A stretch of DNA of 64,000 nt, taken from assembly GCF_026012015.1 (NCBI RefSeq), contig NZ_BRXR01000001.1, positions 590,001-654,000 on the forward strand, in the 5' to 3' direction. Origin of the DNA: Clostridium omnivorum. Its GTDB lineage: Bacteria > Bacillota > Clostridia > Clostridiales > Clostridiaceae. The notes beneath the pieces were generated by a model. The model ran no database searches and had not been told where the DNA came from. It saw only the letters and a list, made by a program, of their open reading frames with translations. Below, one piece after another: positions 51,904 to 61,696 of this stretch (position 1 is its first letter; each line of letters begins with the position of its first letter). The position numbers and the translations under genes are program-made.

Positions 51904-52554
51904 TCATATTTCCAGCCTATACCCAATTTTATATACAGTTTTAATTTTATCTGTGTTTAACTTTGTTCTAAGTCTTTGAACGTGTATATCAACCGTTCTT
52001 GTATTTCCTTCATAGTCATATTCCCATACTATTTCAAGTAGTTTTTCTCTAGTTAAAACTATACCTTTATTTTCAATAAATACATTCAGAAGTTCAAATT
52101 CCTTAGGTGTAAGTTCTACATCACAGCCATTCTTTAAAACTCTTCTGCTATCTAAAAGAATTTGGACATCATCAAATCCCTTAACTTTCTCTTCCTTTAC
52201 TATTCTTCGCAGTACTACTTTAGTTCTAGCTATTAATTCCATACCTTCAAAAGGTTTTGTTATATAATCATCTGCCCCCATATTTAATCCAACTACCTTA
52301 TCTCTCAAGCTGTCCTTAGCTGTAAGAACTATTACCGGTATATCCTTTTGCAGTATCTGTGGCATCAAAGCATATCCATCTATTTTAGGAAGCATAATAT
52401 CTAATATCACTAAGTCAACTTTTCCTTCATTTATTATTTTTAGACCCTCTTCCCCATCCATAGCTTGAATCACTTCGTAGCCTGCCATGTTAAGATTTAT
52501 TTTTACAAGTTCAGAAATTGGCTCTTCGTCCTCTATTATAAGTATTTTCTCCAA
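51904..52554 (-). CDS. OmpR-family response regulator
   Basis: A 216-residue regulator with receiver domain (LIIEDEEPISELV, Asp52 in LVILDIMLPK, VLTAKDSLRD, TKPFEGMEL) and winged-helix domain (LTPKEFELLNVFIENKGIVLTREKLLEIVWEYDYEGNTRTVDIHVQRLRTKL). Its recognition region differs clearly from those of the regulators at 10882 and 26603 (VDIHVQRLRTKL against VDTYIKNIRQKI), so it should have other DNA targets. It leads the four-gene unit ending at 47939. Confidence 0.93.
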   Translation of the reverse strand: MEKILIIEDEEPISELVKINLNMAGYEVIQAMDGEEGLKIINEGKVDLVILDIMLPKIDGYALMPQILQKDIPVIVLTAKDSLRDKVVGLNMGADDYITKPFEGMELIARTKVVLRRIVKEEKVKGFDDVQILLDSRRVLKNGCDVELTPKEFELLNVFIENKGIVLTREKLLEIVWEYDYEGNTRTVDIHVQRLRTKLNTDKIKTVYKIGYRLEI

Positions 52555-52669
52555 GATAAATTACCCCCTTAATTTACCCCAAGACTAGTGTAATTTAATA
52601 CACAAACTAAAATCAGAGTAATACCATTATATTACATTATATATCATTTTTAGAAAATATGATATATAA

Positions 52670-52698
52670 AAAGACTCCATTTTTAATTTGGAGCCTTT
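52670..52698 (-). terminator. Intrinsic terminator of corA
   Basis: On the minus strand AAAGGCTCCA and TGGAGTCTTT form a 10-bp stem with one G-U pair, followed by TTTATATAT. Confidence 0.75.
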
Positions 52699-53758
52699 AA
52701 AGCCACTTTTTTCTTTTAAAATACCTTAACATTATATAAATTATAATAACAGTTAAAAGCCAAAACACTATATAACCATATCTCCATTTTAATTCTGGCA
52801 TATTTTCAAAATTCATTCCATAAATCCCCACGAGAAAAGTTAACGGAATAAACATAGTTGAAAATATGGTTAAAACTTTCATTACATCATTAGTTCTATT
52901 ACTTATACTTGATAGATAAGTGTCCAGCATTCCTGAGACCATATCTCTATAGGATTCAATAATATCAATTACTTGAATAATATGATCGTATACATCCCTA
53001 AAATACAAGGAAGTATTTTTATCGAATACTGAAGATTCAGTTCTAGCAAGCGCGCTTACCAATTCCCTTAATGGCCATATAGAGTTATTTAGGAATATCA
53101 TTTCTCGCTTTAACTTATAGATACTCTGAAGTAATTCTTTCTTTGGATCTTCCATAAGTTCCTGCTCTATATCTTCTGTATTGTCTCCTATTTTCTCAAG
53201 TATAATAAAATAACTATCAACAATAGCATCAATCAATCCGTATATTAGATAATCTGCACCAAGTTTTCTCACATTTCCCTTTGCTGTCTCAAGTCTTTCC
53301 CTTATTCCATCAAATACATCACCGCCAAATTCTTGAAAAGTAAATACATAGTTATCCACATAAACAAAACTCAATTGCTCAGAACTTATTTCATTATTTT
53401 TTTCATTATAATATAGCATTTTTAATACTATGTATATATAGTCATCATAGTCATCCATTTTAGGTCTTTGAGAAGTATTAAGTATATCCTCCAGCATCAA
53501 TGGATGAAGCTTAAATTCTTTTCCTATCTTTTCAATTATACTTACATCATTTAAGCCTTCAACATTCACCCATTTTACAGTATCTGAATTTCTTAGCTTA
53601 AAGCAATCTTCAATGTTATTTAACTTTTTTCTGTGATAAATATCTTTATTATATTCAATTAAAGTTATATCAATTACGTCATTTTTATAATTGCCAGTGT
53701 GAATTAAGCTCCCTGGAGCTGTTCCAACTTTTTTTGTATTTTTAACAAGTCTAGCCAT
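52697..53758 (-). CDS. corA: CorA-family magnesium/cobalt channel
   Basis: A 353-residue protein with a large cytoplasmic N-terminal domain and two C-terminal membrane helices. The channel signature YGMNFENMPELKWRYGY, with the GMN triplet, is intact. LMLEDILNTSQRPKMDDYDDYIYIVLKML and the long stalk helix are typical. ATG at 53758 follows AAAGGTGG at good spacing; the longer GTG start at 53770 is less likely. Mg2+ uptake is the usual function. Confidence 0.94.
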   Translation of the reverse strand: MARLVKNTKKVGTAPGSLIHTGNYKNDVIDITLIEYNKDIYHRKKLNNIEDCFKLRNSDTVKWVNVEGLNDVSIIEKIGKEFKLHPLMLEDILNTSQRPKMDDYDDYIYIVLKMLYYNEKNNEISSEQLSFVYVDNYVFTFQEFGGDVFDGIRERLETAKGNVRKLGADYLIYGLIDAIVDSYFIILEKIGDNTEDIEQELMEDPKKELLQSIYKLKREMIFLNNSIWPLRELVSALARTESSVFDKNTSLYFRDVYDHIIQVIDIIESYRDMVSGMLDTYLSSISNRTNDVMKVLTIFSTMFIPLTFLVGIYGMNFENMPELKWRYGYIVFWLLTVIIIYIMLRYFKRKKWL

Positions 53759-53842
53759 ACCAATGTCCACCTTTAATAATAAAATGTTGCTTTAATATAC
53801 AACAATTTTACTGCTTTATAATAGCTTTTTCAAATAAAATTT

Positions 53843-53872
53843 ATAGGCCTTAGGTTTTAACCTAAGGCCTAA
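53843..53872 (-). terminator. Intrinsic terminator of the transketolase gene
   Basis: A 14-bp palindromic stem (53843-53856 with 53859-53872), GC-rich in its core, ending the transketolase unit. Confidence 0.82.
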
Positions 53873-53874
53873 TA

Positions 53875-55857
53875 TTATTTAACTAAATTTAATGCTTTTT
53901 CTACTACATTTTCAGTAGTTATTCCAAATTGTTTAAATAATACACCTGCAGGTGCTGATGCTCCGAAGGTATCAATAGATACTACTTCTCCATCAAGTCC
54001 TACATATTTATACCATCCAAAAGAACTAGCAGCTTCTACAGCTAATCTCTTTCTTACTGATTTAGGAAGTATTCTTTCCTTATACTCTTCACCTTGAGCT
54101 TCGAATAACTCCCATGAAGGCATACTTACTACTCTAGCATCTACTCCCTTTTCCTTTAATACTTTAGCAGCTTCATAAATAAATTCTACTTCTGAACCTG
54201 AAGCCATAAGAATTATATCTGGAGTTTCCTTTTCACTATCTTTTAATATATAAGCTCCCTTTAATGCTTCCTTTGAAGTTTCAGCATATAGTGGAAGATC
54301 TTGTCTTGTTAATACTAAAGCTGTTGGACCATCTTTTCTATTAATTGCAGAATACCAACCTGCTGCAGTTTCCTTTGAATCTGCTGGTCTAAATACATGG
54401 AAATTTGGTATACTTCTTAAAGAAGCTAATTGTTCAATAGGCTCATGAGTAGGTCCATCTTCTCCAACACCTATACTGTCATGAGTTAATACATAAACTA
54501 CAGGAAGTTTCATTAGAGCTGAAAGTCTCATAGCTCCCTTCATATAATCTGAGAATACGAAGAAAGTTGATACAAAAGTTCTAAATCCTCCATGAACAGC
54601 TATACCATTAGCAATAGCTGCCATAGCATGTTCTCTTACACCAAAGTGCAGATTTAAACCGCTTCTATCTTCAGCAGAAAAGTCTCCCTTATCCTTCATA
54701 TAAGTTTTGTTTGATGGAGCAAGGTCTGCAGAACCTCCCATTAAGTTTGGAAGTATCTTTGCAAGTCTGTTTATTACTTCTCCTGAGGAAGCTCTTGTAG
54801 CCATCTTCTTATCAAACTTCCAAAAGTCTTCATCATTTAACAGATCTACTGGAAGCTCTTCACTATGCCATACTTCCCACTCTTTAGCAAGCTCTGGATA
54901 TTCATTTTTATAGTTTTCGAACATTTTATTCCATTCAGCTTCTGACTTTTCGCCTTCCGCAATTAAAGAATTCATATGCTCTCTAACTTCCCCAGGTACA
55001 TGGAATTCTTCATCAAAGTTATATCCTAAAAATTCCTTTGTCTTAGCTATGTTTTCTTTTCCTAAAGGCTCTCCGTGAGCTCCTGATGTTCCAGCCTTTG
55101 GTGAACCATAACCTATTTGGGTTTTAACAATAATAATACTTGGTCTCTTTTTATCTGCTTTTGCAGCCTTAATAGCATTTGATATTTCTTCAACATCATT
55201 TCCATTTTCTACTGTAAGTACTTGCCAATTATAGGCTTCATATCTCTTTGCAACATCTTCTCTGAAAGAAATGTCTGTATGTCCTTCTATAGAAATCTTA
55301 TTGCAATCATATAATAGTATAAGTTTATCAAGAGCTAGAGTACCTGCTAATGAACAAGCTTCTCCGCTGATACCTTCCATTAAGCAGCCTTCTCCTGATA
55401 TTGCATATGTATAATGGTCCACAATGTCATAACCTGGTCTGTTAAACTTCTTAGCTAAATGTGCTTCTGCCATTGCCATACCAACAGCATTTGCAATACC
55501 TTGACCTAGAGGTCCAGTTGTAGTTTCAACTCCAACAGTATGACCATATTCTGGGTGACCAGGAGTCTTGCTTCCTTGTTGTCTAAAGTTTTTTAAATCT
55601 TCAACTGTAACTCCATATCCAAAAAGGTGAAGTAAGGAATATAAAAGCATTGATCCATGTCCTGCTGATAATACAAATCTATCTCTATCTGCCCACTTTG
55701 CGTTGTGTGGATTGTGCTTCATATGCCTTGACCATAGAGTATATCCCATTGGTGCAGCACCAAGTGGTAGTCCAGGATGTCCTGAATTTGCTTTTTGCAC
55801 TCCTTCAACAGAAAGTATTCTGATTGCACTTACTGATAATTCATCAATTTGTTTCAT
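53875..55857 (-). CDS. tkt: Transketolase
   Basis: A 660-residue thiamine-diphosphate enzyme of the non-oxidative pentose phosphate pathway. Family features seen are [18 protein letters not shown] near the N-terminus, [20 protein letters not shown], the ThDP motif [70 protein letters not shown] and [12 protein letters not shown]. Length is normal. AAGGAG precedes the ATG. It is a single gene; the region 55858-56149 upstream shows only AT-rich DNA and its promoter. Confidence 0.97.
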   Translation of the reverse strand: MKQIDELSVSAIRILSVEGVQKANSGHPGLPLGAAPMGYTLWSRHMKHNPHNAKWADRDRFVLSAGHGSMLLYSLLHLFGYGVTVEDLKNFRQQGSKTPGHPEYGHTVGVETTTGPLGQGIANAVGMAMAEAHLAKKFNRPGYDIVDHYTYAISGEGCLMEGISGEACSLAGTLALDKLILLYDCNKISIEGHTDISFREDVAKRYEAYNWQVLTVENGNDVEEISNAIKAAKADKKRPSIIIVKTQIGYGSPKAGTSGAHGEPLGKENIAKTKEFLGYNFDEEFHVPGEVREHMNSLIAEGEKSEAEWNKMFENYKNEYPELAKEWEVWHSEELPVDLLNDEDFWKFDKKMATRASSGEVINRLAKILPNLMGGSADLAPSNKTYMKDKGDFSAEDRSGLNLHFGVREHAMAAIANGIAVHGGFRTFVSTFFVFSDYMKGAMRLSALMKLPVVYVLTHDSIGVGEDGPTHEPIEQLASLRSIPNFHVFRPADSKETAAGWYSAINRKDGPTALVLTRQDLPLYAETSKEALKGAYILKDSEKETPDIILMASGSEVEFIYEAAKVLKEKGVDARVVSMPSWELFEAQGEEYKERILPKSVRKRLAVEAASSFGWYKYVGLDGEVVSIDTFGASAPAGVLFKQFGITTENVVEKALNLVK

Positions 55858-56149
55858 AAATAATACTCCTTCTCTTTAAATTAATTGTATAGATTTTATT
55901 GTCCATAGGACAGTAATAGTTTATACAAATTTAAGACTTTTAACCTTTTGCTGTATTGCATATTTTCGTCGCTTACCTATTATATTATAAACTATTAAAA
56001 TAATCCAATCTTTATTATATATCAAAAATTTAAAAAAATCCAACTATAGCGCTAGTTTTATCATCTAGGACTCTAATACATTGCTAAATTCCATGTAAAA
56101 TTATTCTAAGCATAGGTTTTAATATGAAGTAAATAATAAATCTTATACG

Positions 56150-56225
56150 GAGGTAAAAGTCCTAAATAGACTTTTACGGATAACTTGTCTGTGGGAGCCG
56201 ACACGAATAAGTTACCCAGTGTTTC
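56150..56225 (+). ncRNA. Recurrent two-stem leader RNA, copy before the YkuS-like gene
   Basis: Stem 1: GTAAAAGTC (56154-56162) with GACTTTTAC (56170-56178). Stem 2: GG-A-TAACTT (56179-56187, bulged A at 56181) with AAGTTACC (56210-56217), enclosing a hairpin with GTC/GAC ends and ACGAATA; CAGTGTTT follows. The AAGGAGG ribosome binding site is at 56241. Confidence 0.6.
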
Positions 56226-56255
56226 CGACGATTATTATTTTAAGGAGGAATAAAT

Positions 56256-56513
56256 ATGAAAAGCATAGGAATACAAAAGGGACTAAATACAGTTAAAGAC
56301 TACCTTCAAAATAGCGGTTATCAAACTTATGAAGTAGATACCACTAATAAAAACAATCCTACTACTCTTAAGAGTTTTGATGCACTAATTGTTACTGGTA
56401 TGGATGACAACGAAATGGGGTATGACAATACTTCCACAAAAATACCTGTAGTAAATGCTAATGGAATGACTCCAGAAGACGTAAAAAAATTCCTTGATAC
56501 GAATTTGAAATAA
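56256..56513 (+). CDS. YkuS-like UPF0180 family protein
   Basis: An 85-residue alpha/beta protein (MKSIGIQKGLNTVKDYLQNSGYQTYEVD...FDALIVTGMDDNEMGYDNTSTKIPVVNANGMTPEDVKKFL) matching the UPF0180/YkuS family of spore formers, function unknown. The fold resembles a small receiver-like or rossmann-type domain. It is a single gene with the recurrent leader RNA upstream and a terminator downstream. Confidence 0.85.
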   Translation: MKSIGIQKGLNTVKDYLQNSGYQTYEVDTTNKNNPTTLKSFDALIVTGMDDNEMGYDNTSTKIPVVNANGMTPEDVKKFLDTNLK

Positions 56514-56520
56514 GAAAGAG

Positions 56521-56559
56521 TTATCCCTAAGAAAACATCTAACATTTTCTTAGGGATAA
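56521..56559. terminator. Intrinsic terminator
   Basis: A 15-bp stem, TTATCCCTAAGAAAA (56521-56535) with 56545-56559, between the convergent YkuS-like and methyltransferase genes. Confidence 0.88.
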
Positions 56560-56574
56560 TCTTTTTACTTTGTT

Positions 56575-57303
56575 TTATTTATTGGCCTTAATCACTAACG
56601 CCATTGTTTTATCATTATATTCTTCTCCCTGGAATCCTCCAAATAGTTCTATATTGGAATAGCCAGCTTTTTCAAGCATAGCTATAAGTTCTTCACTTTG
56701 AATAGCTAGTAGTTCAACTGAATTCTCTAATTTTTCTTCTTTGCCATCTTTTAAAATTACAAGCTCAGTATTAAAATCAACCTTTGAGCTCTTTTCATTA
56801 TAAACATAATTTCTTATAAACTTTAAGCCCTTTTCAGCTCTATTAATAGTAGGCAATGAATCTATATTATATTTTATTATTCTATCATAATTTATAATTT
56901 GAAGAAGAATTGAACCTTCGTAGTTTAGCATATCATGCATATTTTTAAGCAGCGTTTGAACTTTTTCCCTATTTTCTAAATGCACCAAGGAATTTCCAAT
57001 GCAGAATATAAAGTCATATTTACTGCCTTGAAAAACTTCTTTAACCTTTGTCATATCAGCAAGAGCAAAATTTACATAAAGCCCGCCTTTGCTTTTAGCA
57101 ATATTAATCATTTCCTCTCCTAAATCCACTGCATCAACTCTATGCCCCTTTTGTGCTAGTGCAATAGCATAACTTCCAGTACCACAAGCTAAATCCAGTA
57201 TTTTAGAATTAACCTTTAAATTCTTGCATAAAAACTCTAAGGTATTCTCATCTTTAGGAAATACTACATCATAAACCTTACTTAATTCTTTATAAAATTT
57301 CAT
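56575..57303 (-). CDS. SAM-dependent methyltransferase
   Basis: A 242-residue class I methyltransferase. Motif I is ILDLACGTGSYAIALAQKGHRVDAVDLGEEMI (about 35-66), motif II-III ALADMTKV and FIFCIGNSLVHLENREKV. The C-terminal part (VELLAIQSEELIAMLEKAGYSNIELFGGFQGEEYN) is like YjhP/UbiE-related small-molecule methyltransferases. Substrate unknown. It lies 81 bp downstream of the RNase Z gene and may be transcribed with it. Confidence 0.88.
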   Translation of the reverse strand: MKFYKELSKVYDVVFPKDENTLEFLCKNLKVNSKILDLACGTGSYAIALAQKGHRVDAVDLGEEMINIAKSKGGLYVNFALADMTKVKEVFQGSKYDFIFCIGNSLVHLENREKVQTLLKNMHDMLNYEGSILLQIINYDRIIKYNIDSLPTINRAEKGLKFIRNYVYNEKSSKVDFNTELVILKDGKEEKLENSVELLAIQSEELIAMLEKAGYSNIELFGGFQGEEYNDKTMALVIKANK

Positions 57304-57384
57304 ATAAACCCTCCTGTATTCCTTTTACTACTAAGTATTCCAATATATATTACGAAATAATTTTAATTTTTTGTTCCACTTAAT

Positions 57385-58296
57385 CTACTTTGAAAACATA
57401 AGTTTTTTAATCATTCTATCCTGACCAGTCACTGTATTTGAAAAGATTTTTCTTGCATCTTCCAAATAATCCTCTGGACATGCTAGTGCTGGGCTATAAT
57501 GCGTTAACCATAGCTCATCCACAGTACCTTCCTTTGCTAGCATTGCCGCTTCACTAAAAAGCATATGTTTATTTTGCAATGCCTTATCTAAATTACTATC
57601 ATCTCCATACATGCCCTCACAAATAAATAGTTCTGAATCTTTTATGAAGTCCACTAATTCATTTATAGGCCTGCTGTCAGTGCAATAACATACTTGGAGC
57701 CCTTTTCTTGATTCGCCCAGTACCATATCTGGAGTAAATACATTATCCTCAAATTCAATCTCTTCACCCTTTTGAAGCCTATTCCAAAATTTCATAGGTA
57801 TTTTTAAACTTTCTGCTTTTTCCCTATTGAATTTTTTAGTTCTTAAGGCTTCAATTTTATAAGCCAAGCACGGTAAAGTATGCTCCACAGGAAGAGTACT
57901 TATAGAAAACTCACCTATTCTAATATGTTCAGGCGTATCAGTTGATATCTCTATTAAGTTTAATTCAAATGGCAGCTCTGGACAAATTACCCTTAGCCCA
58001 TTTACAACATTTTTTAACCCTGGAGGTCCTAGTACATTAAGAGGAGCAGTTCTTCCTGAATTCCCCATAGTTAATAGAAGTCCTGGAAAGCCTATTATAT
58101 GATCTCCATGATAGTGGGTAAAAGCAACAATATCTATAGCTTTAAAGCCCCACTTAAGCATTTTTAGAGAAACTTGTGTACCTTCTCCACAATCTATAAG
58201 CATCATGCTGCCATTAAACGCTGCCATCATAGATGTAAGGTATCTATTAGGTACAGGCATACTTCCCCCACATCCAACAAGTGCTATATCAAGCAT
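57385..58296 (-). CDS. rnz: Ribonuclease Z
   Basis: A 303-residue metallo-beta-lactamase-fold nuclease that trims tRNA 3' ends. The Zn motif is FTHYHGDHIIGFPGLL (His61, His63, Asp65, His66); further ligands are in LPVEHTLPCLAYKI, YCTDSRP and LTHYSP. The exosite region is short. Length is typical. A TTG or ATG start is not in question: ATG at 58296 follows AGGAAAAGGGGAAAA. Confidence 0.93.
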   Translation of the reverse strand: MLDIALVGCGGSMPVPNRYLTSMMAAFNGSMMLIDCGEGTQVSLKMLKWGFKAIDIVAFTHYHGDHIIGFPGLLLTMGNSGRTAPLNVLGPPGLKNVVNGLRVICPELPFELNLIEISTDTPEHIRIGEFSISTLPVEHTLPCLAYKIEALRTKKFNREKAESLKIPMKFWNRLQKGEEIEFEDNVFTPDMVLGESRKGLQVCYCTDSRPINELVDFIKDSELFICEGMYGDDSNLDKALQNKHMLFSEAAMLAKEGTVDELWLTHYSPALACPEDYLEDARKIFSNTVTGQDRMIKKLMFSK

Positions 58297-58402
58297 AGTT
58301 TTTCCCCTTTTCCTGCTTTACGAAATAAATTATATAATCACTTTACTAATTATAACCATATAATAGTCTATTTATTTGCATTGGACAATAAGAAAATAAA
58401 AA

Positions 58403-58430
58403 ATACTTCTATATACAAATCTAGAAGTAT
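58403..58430 (-). terminator. Intrinsic terminator of the CPBP protease gene
   Basis: ATACTTCTA (58403-58411) pairs with TAGAAGTAT (58422-58430); on the minus strand it is followed by TTTTTTATTTTC. Confidence 0.8.
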
Positions 58431-58457
58431 CTCAATTATCAAGAATATATTTATCAT

Positions 58458-59399
58458 CTATTTTGAATCTATTTTTGTTTCTGCAGAAGTTGGTACTGAA
58501 ATACTGCCTGACCTTATTAATAATTCAAAGCTTCCCATTGCAAAAAGAAATAAAATAGCTATCGCTAGTGCAATATAAGCATTCCCCTTTTTTCTTTCAT
58601 TGGGTAAATATTCACCAAAGTATATATCAGTACCCTTAATATTATTTCTTCTAACTCTCCTTAATAAATATACACATAAGCATATTCCCACAAATGCAGC
58701 AATATGAAACCAAATAGGAATCTTTGTTATATCCATACTTGTTAAAGCAGAGCTAAACACTATTGCACTGAAATTCATAGCTGCATGTGCACTCATGGAT
58801 GTGAAAATGGAATCCGTTCTATACACAAGATACCCAAGCACTAACCCCATTATTGTTGCTGAGAATATGCTGCTAACTCCATTTAGAACATGGAATAGTC
58901 CAAAAAGTACACCAGCTATTATAAAGCTATACTTTTTGCTGCAGCTTTCGTATGCTCTTTGAACAAATCCTCTAAAAAATAATTCCTCACATAATGGGGC
59001 TAAAATTACCATACCTATAAGCATAAGGATACCTTGTAAAGGTGTGGTTGATATCTTTGATAAATCTACACTTAATTTTCCTACCCCTTTATCTAGCCCA
59101 GTTGTAATTATTATTGAAATATAGGCAGCAAAAAACCATATTGATATTCCAGATAGTATTCCTAAACCTATATTGCTTTTAGATGTGCTTTTATATCTGT
59201 ATGTTTCTCTAAATGACCAACCATTAAGCTTACATAATACAGCCACTGGAAGCAAAAGGTATATAAGTTCATTTACCCAAAGATTACCTCCTAGTCCTAA
59301 TATAGGCTGAAGTATCGCACTTCCTATTGTAATTATTATTACCAACAGTAAGTAAATTATATTAGCTTGCCTAATGCTAGGTGAAACTTGTTTTCTCAT
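58458..59399 (-). CDS. CPBP-family intramembrane metalloprotease
   Basis: A 313-residue protein with about eight membrane helices. The three CPBP (Abi) motifs are present: APLCEELFFRGFVQRAYE (EExxxR), IAGVLFGLFHVLNG (FxxxH) and AHAAMNFSAI (HxxxN). Such proteases act on prenylated or signal-derived peptides and in bacteriocin immunity; the substrate here is unknown. It is 161 bp upstream of rnz on the same strand with its own terminator. Confidence 0.9.
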   Translation of the reverse strand: MRKQVSPSIRQANIIYLLLVIIITIGSAILQPILGLGGNLWVNELIYLLLPVAVLCKLNGWSFRETYRYKSTSKSNIGLGILSGISIWFFAAYISIIITTGLDKGVGKLSVDLSKISTTPLQGILMLIGMVILAPLCEELFFRGFVQRAYESCSKKYSFIIAGVLFGLFHVLNGVSSIFSATIMGLVLGYLVYRTDSIFTSMSAHAAMNFSAIVFSSALTSMDITKIPIWFHIAAFVGICLCVYLLRRVRRNNIKGTDIYFGEYLPNERKKGNAYIALAIAILFLFAMGSFELLIRSGSISVPTSAETKIDSK

Positions 59400-59578
59400 A
59401 TAATACTCCTTTTAATATTGATAGCTGTTATAAATATATTGAACATCACACTGCTATATTACAGCTTTCAAAATATAACAGTGGTTATGACAATTTATAC
59501 TAAATTTTAACTTAACAAAGACGATAATAAATATTAGGTGTCAAAAAAAGTTAGCATATTAATAATGGGGGTATATTA

Positions 59579-60832
59579 ATGAAATTAAAGAATAAAATAA
59601 CAGGAGTTGCTTTGTTAATAACTTTAATAATGTCAGTTAATACAACTGTATTTGCTGATCCAACGGTAGATTCTCTAAACAAGCAAAAACAACAGCTGGA
59701 GAATCAAAAAAATCAATATAATAAGGATATTAATCAAAACCAATTAAATGCTGACAGCGCCCAAAAAGATATTGAAAATATTAATTTGCAGATTGAGAAA
59801 CTAGATTCTAAGATAGAAGGACTTAATAGAACTATTAAAGATACAAATGTAAAAATTTCAGCAAAAGAAGCGGATATACAAGTAGCTCAGAAAAATATTG
59901 AAATAGCCGAGGCTAATATTGCAAGTGAACAAGAATTATTCGGCAAAAGAATGAGAGCTATGTATATGGACGGTGGTTTTCCTCAATATATTAGTATACT
60001 ACTATCCTCAAAAAATTTTGGTGACCTTGTTACCAAAGCTGAGAATATTTCATTAATAATTAAGTATGACAATAAAATAATAAAAAACTTATCAGATAAT
60101 GAGGAAAAACTCAAAGTAGCTCAAATGGATTTAAAAAAAGATAAAGATGAATTATTAGCATATAAACAAGATAATGCAAATAAACTAGCTGAGCTTAAAA
60201 GTAATGTGCAGAATCAACAGCAGCTAGTAGCAGAAGCAAAAAGAAGACAAGCTTATTATCTGAGTCAGATAAGCGATTATAAAAATAAAATTGCTGCTGC
60301 AGATAAGCAAGTTCAAGATACAGTCAAACAAATGCAAGCATTAGCTTTAGCTCAGGCTAAAAATAATCAACAAAATAATGGAGTAAATATACCAGCAACT
60401 TCAAATGCTATAGTGGCATATGCCTATAAATTTTTAGGATGTCCTTATGTCTGGGGAGCTGAAGGCGAAATATTTACTCAAGCTGATATTGATATGTACA
60501 AAAACACAAATCATGACGTAAGTGACATGAAAAGTTTAATAGGTAAACAAGCCTTTGATTGCTCTGGTCTTATGCAGTATGTATATGCACACTTTGGAAT
60601 ACATATAGGAAGAACCACATATGAGCAAATAAACAATGGAACCCCTGTAGATAGAAGTAATTTAAAGCCTGGAGATTTAATTTTATTTGGAACTTACAGC
60701 GATCCTCATCATGTTGGTATGTATGTAGGAAATAACTGCTATATACAGGCACCTTATAGCGGAGATGTAGTGAGAGTGTCATTATTGACAGATTCAGATG
60801 AGTACTTATGTGCTAGAAGAATATTAAATTAG
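59579..60832 (+). CDS. Secreted NlpC/P60 endopeptidase with coiled coil and an insertion before the active site
   Basis: A 417-residue exported enzyme: signal peptide (to about residue 26), long coiled coil (about 30-255), linker, NlpC/P60 domain (about 275-417). The catalytic Cys is in AFDCSGLMQYVYAHFGIHIGRTTYEQI and the His in YSDPHHVGMYVGN. Compared with the enzyme at 27496 it carries about 30 extra residues (EGEIFTQADIDMYKNTNHDVSDMKS) between LGCPYVWGA and the catalytic Cys, which could shape substrate access. GGGGG precedes the ATG. Cell-wall turnover is the likely role. Confidence 0.92.
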   Translation: MKLKNKITGVALLITLIMSVNTTVFADPTVDSLNKQKQQLENQKNQYNKDINQNQLNADSAQKDIENINLQIEKLDSKIEGLNRTIKDTNVKISAKEADIQVAQKNIEIAEANIASEQELFGKRMRAMYMDGGFPQYISILLSSKNFGDLVTKAENISLIIKYDNKIIKNLSDNEEKLKVAQMDLKKDKDELLAYKQDNANKLAELKSNVQNQQQLVAEAKRRQAYYLSQISDYKNKIAAADKQVQDTVKQMQALALAQAKNNQQNNGVNIPATSNAIVAYAYKFLGCPYVWGAEGEIFTQADIDMYKNTNHDVSDMKSLIGKQAFDCSGLMQYVYAHFGIHIGRTTYEQINNGTPVDRSNLKPGDLILFGTYSDPHHVGMYVGNNCYIQAPYSGDVVRVSLLTDSDEYLCARRILN

Positions 60833-60891
60833 CTTAAACTTATCTAATAATTTTAATGAAACCTTCATTAAAGTATATTTCTTTTAATTAT

Positions 60892-60933
60892 AAGCTTGAT
60901 AACTATATATCTAATTATATAGTTGTCAAGCTT
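60892..60933. terminator. Intrinsic terminator
   Basis: An 18-bp stem (60892-60909 with 60916-60933, one G-T pair) around a 6-base loop, between convergent genes. Confidence 0.88.
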
Positions 60934-61463
60934 GAATTTTTATACCTTTTATATTTCAATATAATTTTACTTACAACGAAGGAAGCAATGTATGGAAATG
61001 AAAAAGAAAAAGTTAAAAAATGAGCCAATTGATACGGCGGCCTGCTCCATATGTCATATTCATTTCCTTTAGATATTAATGGCTTTAAATAAAATTCTAA
61101 TATATCATTTGGCAAAACTTCTATAAGTGCCATAAATAACATAAATATTATAGCTACTGCTCCTAATACAATATACATTGATAATTCAACTTTCTTTTCC
61201 TCACCATATAAAGCAAAAAATATCCACATACATATAAAAATAGCGCAAGTTATAAACAATACAATTATATATTCATAAAAATCTAATGAACTATTAGTTA
61301 TTATAAAATATAAAAATAAATAGCTTAACATTGGAACTAGTCCTATTAAGAGTATATAAATAGGAATTCGTAGGTTCTTCTGTTTTACTTTGTCTTTATA
61401 CTTGTACCAAAAGTAATAAAGAATAACCCCAATAACAACTAATAAAAAACTAATACCCCCCAT
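60915..61463 (-). CDS. Hypothetical membrane protein
   Basis: A 182-residue protein with five predicted membrane helices (about 3-17, 31-53, 63-85, 95-117 and 145-168) and short loops. An internal stretch of acidic and aromatic residues (DIWSRPPYQLAHFLTF) precedes the last helix. No family is recognised. A weak ribosome binding site (GGGGGG) lies at its ATG. It stands alone between the NlpC/P60 gene and the ABC module. Confidence 0.7.
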   Translation of the reverse strand: MGGISFLLVVIGVILYYFWYKYKDKVKQKNLRIPIYILLIGLVPMLSYLFLYFIITNSSLDFYEYIIVLFITCAIFICMWIFFALYGEEKKVELSMYIVLGAVAIIFMLFMALIEVLPNDILEFYLKPLISKGNEYDIWSRPPYQLAHFLTFSFSFPYIASFVVSKIILKYKRYKNSSLTTI

Positions 61464-61646
61464 AAATTATAACTTAATGAGATTGTTTGCTTAATTACCA
61501 AATTCTCACTAAGTCTCCCCTCCCTTTTCTTTTTAAAACTAATAAAAATTAATTATTTCAGTTCATTATAGGCTTCTATAAGCCATTCAGCACTTATTAC
61601 CTACATATATATTATAAGTAATATTTTTACATAAAGCCATATAAAA

Positions 61647-61669
61647 AATCCGCCATTTTTAGACGGACT
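61647..61669 (-). terminator. Intrinsic terminator of the ABC module
   Basis: On the minus strand AAGTCCGTC pairs with GGCGGATTT (two G-U pairs) and is followed by TTTTTATATGG. Confidence 0.75.
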
Positions 61670-61696
61670 TTAGTGCTTCTTTATTAAATTTATATC

